Assembly: GCF_014652715.1 (NCBI RefSeq) | Contig: NZ_BMZI01000003.1 | Location: 96,704 to 131,077, forward strand | Reading direction: 5' to 3' | Length of the DNA: 34,374 nt | Source of the DNA: Salinicola rhizosphaerae | GTDB taxonomy: Bacteria > Pseudomonadota > Gammaproteobacteria > Pseudomonadales > Halomonadaceae | Shown here: in pieces, positions 8,543 to 16,775 of the stretch | Numbering within the stretch: position 1 is the first letter of the stretch | Layout: every line of letters begins with the position of its first letter | Made by a program: the position numbers and the translations under genes | The notes under the pieces: model-generated | The model's database searches: none | Seen by the model: the letters and a program-made list of their open reading frames with translations, nothing else | What the model was told of the DNA's origin: nothing

Positions 8543-8556
8543 TCTCCTCGTCTCGA

Positions 8557-11500
8557 TCAGAACGTTTTCGACAGCTTCACAAATCCACCATCGCTCTCGT
8601 AGCCATCTCCCGACGCGCCGCGATATTCCAATCGCGCTTCGAAGCCGCTGTCGTTGCCAAGAGAGATTCCAGCACCGTACCTGGCCAGCGTGTCGGGCAT
8701 CGAGACGGTGGAACTGAAGCGGGAATCGCTCTCTGCCCCCTTGAAGTCGGCGTGACTCTCCCAGTCATCCGCGCTGGAGAAGCTCACCCCGGCTTCGCCG
8801 AAACCGGCAAGCGTCCACGCGCTGCCGATCGGCAGGCCGGCCCCGAATTCCAGCGCTGGCGTCGTGATCAACGCTGTCTGACTCGCGTCCTCGACCACGA
8901 GATCCAAGATACCGGCACCGCTCTCGTCATAGCCCGAGGCGCGCACGTGCACCAGATCGAGATCGAGCTTCGGCTTGAGATAGGCCGCCCCCAGCGATGC
9001 CGTATAGGCAGCGCGCAGCCGCGCGCCGACGGTCGTGATGTCCGTGGTGCCTTCGGCCGTGGCGCCGAACGCCGGAATCCGGATGTGGCGCTCGGTATCG
9101 TATTCCCCATAGCTACCGGTCAAACCGGCGGAGAGTGCCAGATTGCCGATGTCACGGGTCAGCGATATCCCGGCGTACCCTGATGTGCCCTCGGCGCTGG
9201 AGAGGCCGTCGCGCCCGTCCAGATCGGCGTCACCGCCGCCAGCGGTGAATCCGAGCGTCAACGCCGGCGCGACGCGGATCTGGCCACCGAAGCCAACCCC
9301 GCGGATGTCGCCCTGATACCCGCCGGTGCCGTCCTGACTGAGATTGTCAGTGGCCACGCCCGCCCAGAAACAGTTGCCACCGTTCTCGGTCACCACCGCG
9401 CCGGCGCGCACGCCGCACTCCATGGCGTCATCCAGCCACGAGCTCGTCTGCATCACCTGTGCCGCAGCGATCGCCTGGGCGCTGCCCATCGACATCGACG
9501 CCAGCCCCTCGGCGTAGCGCTCACCACCATCTTCATCAGTCGAGAGCGCGTTCACCTGCCCTAGCAGCGCTGCGAAGCCGTTGGTTGCCCCTTCGTCGTA
9601 GAGCGCATCGAGACGCTCGCCCACCGCCTGCTGGTTGTCGTCGAGTCCATCGAACGCGGAAGCGAAGCGGGTGTCTGCAATACCGACTCGCGTCACGCCA
9701 TCCTCAACTTCGCTCATGAAGTCGACCGCTGGCGTATCCACGACATCGAGCGACCCGGTGGTCGCCCCCGAGACGCTGAGCACATCGATGGCCTGCGTGG
9801 GCGCGAGGGTCGAGGCGAGCACCTCGACTCGGCCGTCGAGCGTCGCGTCGCCGTCGATATCCAGTCGATCAGCCGTACCCTGTTCGAAATCGGCGGCGAT
9901 CCTCAGGCGACCGCTGTCGGTCTGTTCGAAATCGCCGGTCAGCGTCGCAACGTTACCGCCGGTCGTACCCTCGTCCGCGCTACTCAGCACGCCCACCGTG
10001 CCCGCGTTGACGAGATCGGCCTGCGATACGTTCTCCAGCAGCCAAGTCGCGCCGGAGGCATTATCAATCTGAATGCTGGGTTCGGGCAGCACGACCAGCA
10101 GCGCCACCGGCGCCAAACCTTCGGATACCGTACCGCTGCCGTCCAGGCTCTGGCTGCCGCCGTAGGCGTGAATGCCGCCATAGATCGCACCCTGATTGTG
10201 AATCGCCAGGGTCGGCAAGTAGCTGGCCTGAGTGCTGAACAGGACGGCAGAGCCACGCGCCGTGCCATCTGTCCCGCCGCCGGCACTGATGACGCCTTCC
10301 TTGCCCACGGTCAGCACGTTGCCCTGCCCTTCGCTAAAGGCGACCGCGGCACCGTTTTTGCTGCCCCCCGAGACCTGACCCTCGACGTTCACGCTGATCT
10401 TGCCGTTATAGCGTGACCCCATCGACTGGGCGAAGATCCCGTAGGAGTTGACGCCCTGAGTCGTCAGGGTTCCGCGCTGCGTCACGTCGACATTACCGCC
10501 CGACGCCTCTGCGTTACCCGTGGCGCCTGCATGCAGGGTGCCGTCGCTACCTCCATATAAGCCACCGCCGCCGCCAATGGATTGCGCGATGATCCCATAG
10601 GCACCGTCACCGGTCGTGGTGATCGCGGCATCTGTCGTCACGGAGACATATTCACCGTCACCCGAAGGACCACTGCCAGTCCCGAAGCCGACCCGCTGGG
10701 TGGATATTTGATTACCGCTGATGTTGCCGGCGATACCGCCGCCACCGCCCACCGACTGCGCAATGATCGCGTGCGCACCTTCGCCGGATGTCGCAATACT
10801 GCCACTGGTCACGTCAACAAATACCTGTCCACCGTTCCCGCTGGCACCCAGCGCGTCGGAACCCAACTCCACGCTAAGCAGGCTGTCGGTAGAAGCTGCC
10901 CCGCCGATACCGCCACCACCGCCGATCGACTGCGCCACGATGCCGAACGCGCGATCTCCGAAAGTCTGCAACTGTGTTCCTGTAGTCAGGTCGACCTGGC
11001 CGCCGTTGCCGGAAGCCCCACCGCTGCCACCAACGGCCACCTCGAGATCAAGATCGAGACGCAGGTCGGACTGGCTCGAACTGCCGCTGCCGCCGACGCC
11101 ACCACCGCCGCCGACAGACTGCGCCATGATACCGTAGGCATCGTCGCCGTCGGTATTGACCCGCAGGAAGCTGCCGTTGCCGATGGTGATATCGCCGCCT
11201 TTGCCCGCTGGTCCGCCGTCGCGGCCGACACTTCCGCCCACCGAGATTCGCCCACCCGCCTGCTCAGAGCCATCGCCGGACTGGCCGCCGCCGCCGCCGA
11301 CAGACTGCAGCAGCACACCGTGGGCCGCGTAGCCATGGGTGGCCACGCGGGAACGGCCGCCGATATCGTTGAAGAACACGTTGATATTGCCGCCGTCACC
11401 GCCGCCGCCGCCCTTGCCGCCGACCGCCATGTCCAGATCCGCCTTCGCGTTCGACCCCTTGGCCAGCGCCGTTCCACCTATCCCGCCGCCGCCACCGATC

Positions 11501-14500
11501 GACTGCGCGACGATCGCGTCGGCCCAGTCGCCGTGTGTGGTGATGGTGGTGTTGAAGCTGATCGGCTGGTCCCCGCCGATATCACCGCCGTCGCCGCCAC
11601 TGGCGCCATTGCCTCCGATCGCAGCTGTCACGCTCAGGGTCGCCGGATCGTCGTCCGGGTCGTCCGAGTCGTCATCGCTTTCGTCAGCGATGTCGTTGCC
11701 CGCCGAACCGGCCAGACCACCGCCGCCGCCTACCGACTGAAGCAGCACGCCATCGGCATCGCCGCCCTCGGTGTTGATCGTCGCGTTGAGGCCGTTCTTC
11801 GATGAGATATCGCCACCGACACTGCCGGAGCCGCCGCTGGCGCCCACGCTGAGGCCGAAAGTGAGCTTGATGTCGGTAGGGTCGCTCTGCGTGTCGTCGG
11901 GCGTGGTCGTGGTCGAGCCGGGATTGTCTGCGTCCGGCACGTCGTCGGCGTCGCCGCCACCGCCGACCGAGAAGCCGACACCCAGACCGATATTGCCGCC
12001 TTGCCCGGTTCCGCCGCCCCCGCCAACGGATTGTGCGACGACCCCGCGAGACCCCGAACCATGGGTGTCGATCTGCGTGCCGGAGTCGAGCGAGAGCGCG
12101 ACATCGCCACCACTGTTGCCGTCGCCGCCAGCGCCGCCGAGACCGATTTTGGCCTTGACGCTGACACCGCCGCCGATCTGCCGGCTGCCCGCGTTGCCGA
12201 TCCCGCCGTCGCCACCGCCACCACCCACGGACTGCGCCAGAATCGCATTGGCATTGTCGCCCCAGGTGGCGATGGCTGACGTGTCGGCTAACCACACGCT
12301 GACCTCGCCGCCCGTGCCACCCGGGGAACCGCCAGCGCCCAGCGCCGTCGACAGCTGAATGGAATCGGTATCGGCGATACCCACGGTCCCGGCGGTGCTG
12401 GAAGCGCTCCCCCCGTCCCCGCCCCCCCCGCCGACCGACTGCGCCAGCACGCCATGAGAACCGTCACCGCCGGTCTGCACCAGGCTGCTACCGTGCAGCT
12501 CGACACTCGCCTCGCCACCTGCGCCGCCCTTGTTCCCCTTGCCTCCCAGCGCGGTCGCAGCGGAAGCCGCCAGCGACGCCCCTTCACCGGTTGGCACGGC
12601 CACGCTCAGCGCATGGGCCGCCGCGGTGCCGCCGCTCCCGCCGCCGCCGCCGATCGACTGCACCGTGACGCCATGCGAAGAGGATGCCTCGACACCCAGC
12701 GCCGCACCCGCCTCGTCGAACCCGGTCTGGATCATACTGTCGGTCAATCGCGCGACGGCCTCGCCGCCTTTTCCACCGGCTCCCCCGGTGCCGCCCAGCG
12801 CGGTATCGAGTGTCACCCCTACCGAAGCATCGTAGCCGCTGGAGGCGCCACCGCTACCGCCGCCGCCACCGATCGACTGCACCAGAACGGCTCCGGCGTT
12901 GGCGCCGCGGGTGGTCACGACGCTGCTGTACAAGTCGAGTTGGCTGGTACCTCCCTTGTTGACGTCGCTGTCGTCTTCAGTCTCTTCGCCGGCGTTGCCG
13001 CCGATCTGGATCGCGATCGGTGTCAGGCCATCGGCCGCCAAGGCGTTGCCGCCGTTGCCTCCCCCGCCGCCGATCGACTGGACCATGATTCCCTTGGCGT
13101 TCTGGCCGGTGGTCGTCAACTCGAGCTCACGGAAATCGGCGCTGGCCGCGCCACCGGCACCGCCGCCGGACCCGCTCCCGCCAACGGCCACGGTCGCCAC
13201 GCTCAAGGCCGAAGCGGCATCGACATTGCCGCCGTTGCCCCCGCCGCCGCCGATCGACTGCACGATGACGCCGTGGGCGAATGACCCGGCCGTGCTGATC
13301 GCGCTGCCGGTGCCGCTCTCCGGCGCCGCCGAGTCGGGATCGGTGGTTTCGCCGCCGGGATTCGAGACGCTCGGCAGACCGCCGCAGCCATCATAGCTGT
13401 TGGTGACGCACGCCACCTTGCCATCGCCGCCGCCGCTGCCCGAGCCGCCGACGCCGACACCGGCGCCCACGGAGGGATTGAACACGTCGCCACCGTTTCC
13501 TCCGCCACCACCGATCGACTGCGCCACGAGGCCGTAGGCGGAGTCGCCCTGCGTGGACACGTCGCCGCCCACGTGGAATATCTCCGCCTGGCCGCCATAG
13601 CCGCCGGCGCTTCCGCTCCCGCCGACCACCGCAACCCCCGCCGCGCCACCGCCGATCCCGCCGCCGCCGCCGATCGCCTGCACGACGATGCCCGAAGCCG
13701 CATCGCCCGATGTCGTGACATCGCCACTGTTGGTGACGTAGGCAGTGCTGGCGTTATTGGCCCCATCCCCGGCGCCACCGCCTACGGACACCGCTCCACC
13801 GCTGCTGCCGCCTGCGCCGCCGCCGCCGGAGATCGATTGCGCCAGCACCCCGATCGAGTAGTCACCTTCGGTGGTGATGTCGCCGGTATTGTTCTGCTCG
13901 ACATCCGCCGCGCTGCCGCCGCCACCGGCGCTGCCACCCAGCGCGATCACCGCGGCGCCGGTTCCACCGGTACCCCCGGAGCCACCGATGGCCTGGGCCA
14001 GGAAGCCGTAGGCGTGATCGCCGTGGGTGGTGATGTCGGCGCCACTGGTCGTGGTCACCTTTTCGGCGTTGCCGCCGTTACCGCCGTTGCCAGCGTTGCC
14101 GTAGAGAACCTTGACGAAATCGTCGCCGGTACCACCGCCCCCGCCGACCGAGTGCAGCGTGATACCCGCGGCGTAGTCGCCTTGGGTCTCGATCTGCGTG
14201 TCCGACGTAGCGTAGACACCGACACTGCCGCCGTTGCCGCCCTTGCCAGCTTTACCGGCGTTACCGCCGCCGATGCCACCGATCGACTGCGCCAGCAGGC
14301 CGTAACCGCGATCGCCATCTGTCTCGACGATGCCACTGTCCAGAAGATTGAGCTGGATTCTCCCGCCATAGCCGCCAGCGCCACCTTTGGATTCGCTGTG
14401 ACCGTTGCCATCGCCTCCGTTGCCGCCATAGGAGCGCGCAACGATTCCGCTTACGTTTTCCCCGGAGACTGCAATCTTGCCGGTAGAATGCTCGACCAGA

Positions 14501-15825
14501 GTGACGCCGGGGGTGTCCTGCCCACCCTCATTGCGCTGGGCACTGCCAGCTCCCCCGACACCGCCTGTGGTCTCGTCAGCAGAATAGCCGCCGTCACCGC
14601 CATGAGACACCGCCAGAATGCCGGCGGACTCGTAACTGCCCACGGCCGCATTGCCGCTCTTAACCAGGGTGATGTCACCGCGGTTGTCGATGGTGATCTC
14701 CCTTCCATCCTCGCCCTTGCCACCGGGGTCGCTGTTGTCTTCCGAGCCGCTGCCGTTGCCGCCACTGCTGCGAGCGAATATACCCTGCACGCCATAGGCG
14801 CCGTTGCCGGTTTCGCGATAGTAAAGCGTCAGATCCCCCTTATTGGTGACGTTGACAACACCGCCGGTCCCACCGGCGCCGGCCTGGCCCGTGCCATCCG
14901 CTCCATCGCCGCCCCGGCCGCCGATGGCTTCCGCGCTGATCGTTCGAGCGAGATCGCTGCCCTCGAAGTCATCGGCCGACGAACCGATGGTAATTGGCGC
15001 TTCATTGAGAACGGTTACGGTCTTGCTATCGCCTCCATTGCCGCTCAACTGATCGCCGAGCGCGGCTCTGTTGAAGGGGCCGCCGTTGCCTGCGTGACTC
15101 TGGGCAAATAGCCCCGCGACCATGCCGATACCGCCGAAATCGGCATTACCCTCGATGGTGATGGCGGAATAATTGTTGATCGTGATGAAGCCACCATCGC
15201 CACCGCGTCCGCCATCGGCACCTTGATCATCCGGCTCTACACCGTTGCTACCCGTGCCCTGGGCGCGAATGGCGAAGACCTGCTCGGGGAAGTTGTTGGC
15301 GCCGGAACGATCACCGCTTATATGAATGGTGGCGCGGTCGTTGGTGATGTTGCCATCTCCGTCGGCGACGCCGTTGTTGATGGTCAAGGTGCCGGCGGGA
15401 TAACCCGCCGGATGCTTGTCGCGAGTCGGCGTGCCGCCGCCGACGTAGTAGTAGAGACCGTAGATTTGCTTGTCCGCGCTCAGCGTACGCGTCTGCGCGA
15501 CCGTGTTGGTCACGGTGTAATCGGTGCCACCAGCATTCCAGGCGACGACCTCGTGACCACTCTGGTTTTCGTTGATCGTGCAGGTAGTAGTGGCGTTCTG
15601 CGGTATCGTCGTGCACTGATTGGCGATCGCGGCCGGACTCATCGGCAACCAGATCAGCGCCACGCCGACACCGGCCCAGACTCGTGCGCGACTCGACTGG
15701 CTAGCGTCGGCCGTCACTTCCGCTCCACTTTGGCCTGATGCGCCTTGACGCCGTCGACAGAGCTCCGAGGCGGCCTGCCAGGTTCTTTTGTTGTGATTCC
15801 AGACGACGCGATAAATTCGATTCAT
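8557..15825 (-). CDS. Giant glycine-rich repeat autotransporter adhesin (type Va secretion)
   Basis: A 2422-residue surface protein. Residues 1-68 are an extended signal peptide: an ESPR-type start (MNRIYRVVWNHNKRTWQ), a linker, then a hydrophobic core ending near AIA/N. The mature passenger (69 to about 2050) is Gly/Asp-rich and built of about 25 units, each with a motif like VAQSIGGGGGNGG. Residues about 2055-2135 form an Ala-rich helical linker, and about 2136-2422 the 12-strand-type autotransporter barrel ending in Phe (FVKLSKTF). Cys pairs lie at 71/82, in the middle of the passenger (CVTNSYDGC) and at the barrel entry. The ATG at 15825 has GGGAGGGG upstream. Such proteins typically act in adhesion or biofilm; the target is unknown. 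A sensor kinase/regulator pair lies immediately upstream. Confidence 0.92.
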   Translation of the reverse strand: MNRIYRVVWNHNKRTWQAASELCRRRQGASGQSGAEVTADASQSSRARVWAGVGVALIWLPMSPAAIANQCTTIPQNATTTCTINENQSGHEVVAWNAGGTDYTVTNTVAQTRTLSADKQIYGLYYYVGGGTPTRDKHPAGYPAGTLTINNGVADGDGNITNDRATIHISGDRSGANNFPEQVFAIRAQGTGSNGVEPDDQGADGGRGGDGGFITINNYSAITIEGNADFGGIGMVAGLFAQSHAGNGGPFNRAALGDQLSGNGGDSKTVTVLNEAPITIGSSADDFEGSDLARTISAEAIGGRGGDGADGTGQAGAGGTGGVVNVTNKGDLTLYYRETGNGAYGVQGIFARSSGGNGSGSEDNSDPGGKGEDGREITIDNRGDITLVKSGNAAVGSYESAGILAVSHGGDGGYSADETTGGVGGAGSAQRNEGGQDTPGVTLVEHSTGKIAVSGENVSGIVARSYGGNGGDGNGHSESKGGAGGYGGRIQLNLLDSGIVETDGDRGYGLLAQSIGGIGGGNAGKAGKGGNGGSVGVYATSDTQIETQGDYAAGITLHSVGGGGGTGDDFVKVLYGNAGNGGNGGNAEKVTTTSGADITTHGDHAYGFLAQAIGGSGGTGGTGAAVIALGGSAGGGGSAADVEQNNTGDITTEGDYSIGVLAQSISGGGGAGGSSGGAVSVGGGAGDGANNASTAYVTNSGDVTTSGDAASGIVVQAIGGGGGIGGGAAGVAVVGGSGSAGGYGGQAEIFHVGGDVSTQGDSAYGLVAQSIGGGGGNGGDVFNPSVGAGVGVGGSGSGGGDGKVACVTNSYDGCGGLPSVSNPGGETTDPDSAAPESGTGSAISTAGSFAHGVIVQSIGGGGGNGGNVDAASALSVATVAVGGSGSGGGAGGAASADFRELELTTTGQNAKGIMVQSIGGGGGNGGNALAADGLTPIAIQIGGNAGEETEDDSDVNKGGTSQLDLYSSVVTTRGANAGAVLVQSIGGGGGSGGASSGYDASVGVTLDTALGGTGGAGGKGGEAVARLTDSMIQTGFDEAGAALGVEASSSHGVTVQSIGGGGGSGGTAAAHALSVAVPTGEGASLAASAATALGGKGNKGGAGGEASVELHGSSLVQTGGDGSHGVLAQSVGGGGGDGGSASSTAGTVGIADTDSIQLSTALGAGGSPGGTGGEVSVWLADTSAIATWGDNANAILAQSVGGGGGDGGIGNAGSRQIGGGVSVKAKIGLGGAGGDGNSGGDVALSLDSGTQIDTHGSGSRGVVAQSVGGGGGTGQGGNIGLGVGFSVGGGGDADDVPDADNPGSTTTTPDDTQSDPTDIKLTFGLSVGASGGSGSVGGDISSKNGLNATINTEGGDADGVLLQSVGGGGGLAGSAGNDIADESDDDSDDPDDDPATLSVTAAIGGNGASGGDGGDIGGDQPISFNTTITTHGDWADAIVAQSIGGGGGIGGTALAKGSNAKADLDMAVGGKGGGGGDGGNINVFFNDIGGRSRVATHGYAAHGVLLQSVGGGGGQSGDGSEQAGGRISVGGSVGRDGGPAGKGGDITIGNGSFLRVNTDGDDAYGIMAQSVGGGGGVGGSGSSSQSDLRLDLDLEVAVGGSGGASGNGGQVDLTTGTQLQTFGDRAFGIVAQSIGGGGGIGGAASTDSLLSVELGSDALGASGNGGQVFVDVTSGSIATSGEGAHAIIAQSVGGGGGIAGNISGNQISTQRVGFGTGSGPSGDGEYVSVTTDAAITTTGDGAYGIIAQSIGGGGGLYGGSDGTLHAGATGNAEASGGNVDVTQRGTLTTQGVNSYGIFAQSMGSRYNGKISVNVEGQVSGGSKNGAAVAFSEGQGNVLTVGKEGVISAGGGTDGTARGSAVLFSTQASYLPTLAIHNQGAIYGGIHAYGGSQSLDGSGTVSEGLAPVALLVVLPEPSIQIDNASGATWLLENVSQADLVNAGTVGVLSSADEGTTGGNVATLTGDFEQTDSGRLRIAADFEQGTADRLDIDGDATLDGRVEVLASTLAPTQAIDVLSVSGATTGSLDVVDTPAVDFMSEVEDGVTRVGIADTRFASAFDGLDDNQQAVGERLDALYDEGATNGFAALLGQVNALSTDEDGGERYAEGLASMSMGSAQAIAAAQVMQTSSWLDDAMECGVRAGAVVTENGGNCFWAGVATDNLSQDGTGGYQGDIRGVGFGGQIRVAPALTLGFTAGGGDADLDGRDGLSSAEGTSGYAGISLTRDIGNLALSAGLTGSYGEYDTERHIRIPAFGATAEGTTDITTVGARLRAAYTASLGAAYLKPKLDLDLVHVRASGYDESGAGILDLVVEDASQTALITTPALEFGAGLPIGSAWTLAGFGEAGVSFSSADDWESHADFKGAESDSRFSSTVSMPDTLARYGAGISLGNDSGFEARLEYRGASGDGYESDGGFVKLSKTF
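10555..14300 (-). repeat. Tandem SxGGGGG repeat region within the autotransporter gene
   Basis: On the + strand the same GC-rich core (CCGCCGCCGCCGATCGACTGC with small variants) recurs every 150-290 bp. In protein terms I count 17 units with a strict [SA]-[IV]-GGGGG core, spaced about 75 residues apart on average, flanked toward the N-terminus by looser versions (HAGNGG, SSGGNG, HGGDGG, YGGNGG, IGGIGG, IGGSGG, ISGGGG) and ended by one decayed unit (QSMGSRYNGK). The even centre and ragged ends are what unit duplication plus edge drift would give. The region is a natural target for recombination and for assembly error. Confidence 0.9.
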
Positions 15826-16055
15826 GTTGGTGTCCCCTCCCGTGATCCCTACGGGAAGCAGACATCAAGCAAAACTGGGGTGTCAGTCTCACTTCTCTCA
15901 AATCTCTCGACATGACGGATGTCAGCAAAAGTTTCTCTTTGTTTTTATAGAGTTACGATTAGTAATTATTTAGTCCAAGAATCATAAAAAACGCTCACGG
16001 TCGGTGATTCATCGCTGAAACGCAAGAATTCGCGTTTCGAAAGGAAAAGGTTCCG
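15826..16055 (-). promoter_or_regulatory. AT-rich upstream region of the autotransporter with OmpR-like direct repeats
   Basis: This 230-bp gap between the response regulator stop and the autotransporter start is the most AT-rich intergenic stretch here. At 15949-15974 three AGT elements lie 10 and 11 bp apart (AGAGT, TTAGT, TTAGT), the spacing of tandem OmpR-family half-sites. A 7-bp inverted repeat GAAACGC/GCGTTTC (16017-16038) lies just after the regulator stop and may end its message. The start codon is more than 100 bp from the AT-rich core, so a long leader is likely. No confident -10/-35 pair was found. Confidence 0.45.
15838..15856 (-). promoter_or_regulatory. Leader hairpin overlapping the autotransporter ribosome binding site
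   Basis: In the - strand message TCCCGT, seven bases, ACGGGA form a perfect 6-bp stem whose downstream arm overlaps the GGGAGGGG ribosome site of the autotransporter. Folding would partly hide the site and could limit translation of this very large protein. The stem is short, so this is a suggestion only. Confidence 0.35.
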
Positions 16056-16775
16056 TCAGGACGCCGCCTCGTCAGTAAATACGATCCCTTTACCGAAGAT
16101 AGAACGAATGGGCAGATAAATTCCCTGCTGACGCGCCTTCTGGCGCAATCGGCTCAGGATGACATCGATCCTATGATTGTCGACCTCGTCAACGTATGTA
16201 AACAGGCGATCATGCAACAACTCTCTAGGAAAAACGTGATTGGCGGCAGGTATCAGGATATCGAGTAACGTCAATTCCTGCGGCGAAAGATGCAGCATCA
16301 ATCCTGACGGCGTGATGAGGCAGGCATCAGCCAGACGAAGCCGCCAATTGCCGCTCTTCTCATCGGGCGATGAACCGTTTTGTAAACCTTTTGCTTCTTG
16401 AAGGCGTTTGCCCAACTCTTTCAGTGAAACCGCCAATTCCGAGAAGTTGACCGGCTTGACCAGAAAAAGATCCGCTCCCAGATCCAGACCTCTGAGCCGA
16501 TCTTGTTGACCACCTCGAGCGGTCATGACGACCCGGCCGATGCCTGGCATCTGGTGAAGAAACTCCAGCATGCTGAAACCGTCTTCGCCCGGCAACCCGA
16601 TATCGATCAACACGATGTCTGCCGGGTGGCGATGCAGCTGCTTCCAGAATATTTCGGCGTTAGCGGCATCCCATACCAAGAACCCTTGATTGGATAAGTA
16701 GAAACGCAGTTCCTCTCGTAGATCGTCGTTATCCTCGACAATCGCGATTCGCGGCAATGATGTCGTCATCGGCAA
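16056..16775 (-). CDS. OmpR-family two-component response regulator
   Basis: A 239-residue regulator. The receiver domain (about 8-120) has the acidic pocket Glu14/Asp15, phosphoacceptor Asp58 in LIDIGLPGEDG, Thr85 and Lys107 (VKPVN). The C-terminal winged helix (about 150-235) runs from LHLSPQELTLLDIL through NHRIDVILSRLRQKA to the RSIFGKGIVF hairpin. The best start is an unusual TTG at 16775, directly abutting the kinase stop and six bases after GGAG; the in-frame ATG at 16769 lies 12 bases from that site. It forms an operon with the sensor kinase and points toward the autotransporter gene, its most plausible target. Base composition is more AT-rich than that of neighbouring regions. Confidence 0.93.
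   Translation of the reverse strand: MPMTTSLPRIAIVEDNDDLREELRFYLSNQGFLVWDAANAEIFWKQLHRHPADIVLIDIGLPGEDGFSMLEFLHQMPGIGRVVMTARGGQQDRLRGLDLGADLFLVKPVNFSELAVSLKELGKRLQEAKGLQNGSSPDEKSGNWRLRLADACLITPSGLMLHLSPQELTLLDILIPAANHVFPRELLHDRLFTYVDEVDNHRIDVILSRLRQKARQQGIYLPIRSIFGKGIVFTDEAAS

Noticed and set aside
10555-14300. Regular repeats that could suggest a CRISPR array or satellite
   Set aside because: Spacing varies from 150 to 290 bp, the units are coding and in frame, and no cas gene is present.
10582-15738. Long open frames on the + strand opposite the autotransporter (up to 512 residues)
   Set aside because: They mirror a Gly-rich, GC-rich repeat gene in antisense; the products are low-complexity with no domain, and the - strand frame has signal, repeats and barrel.
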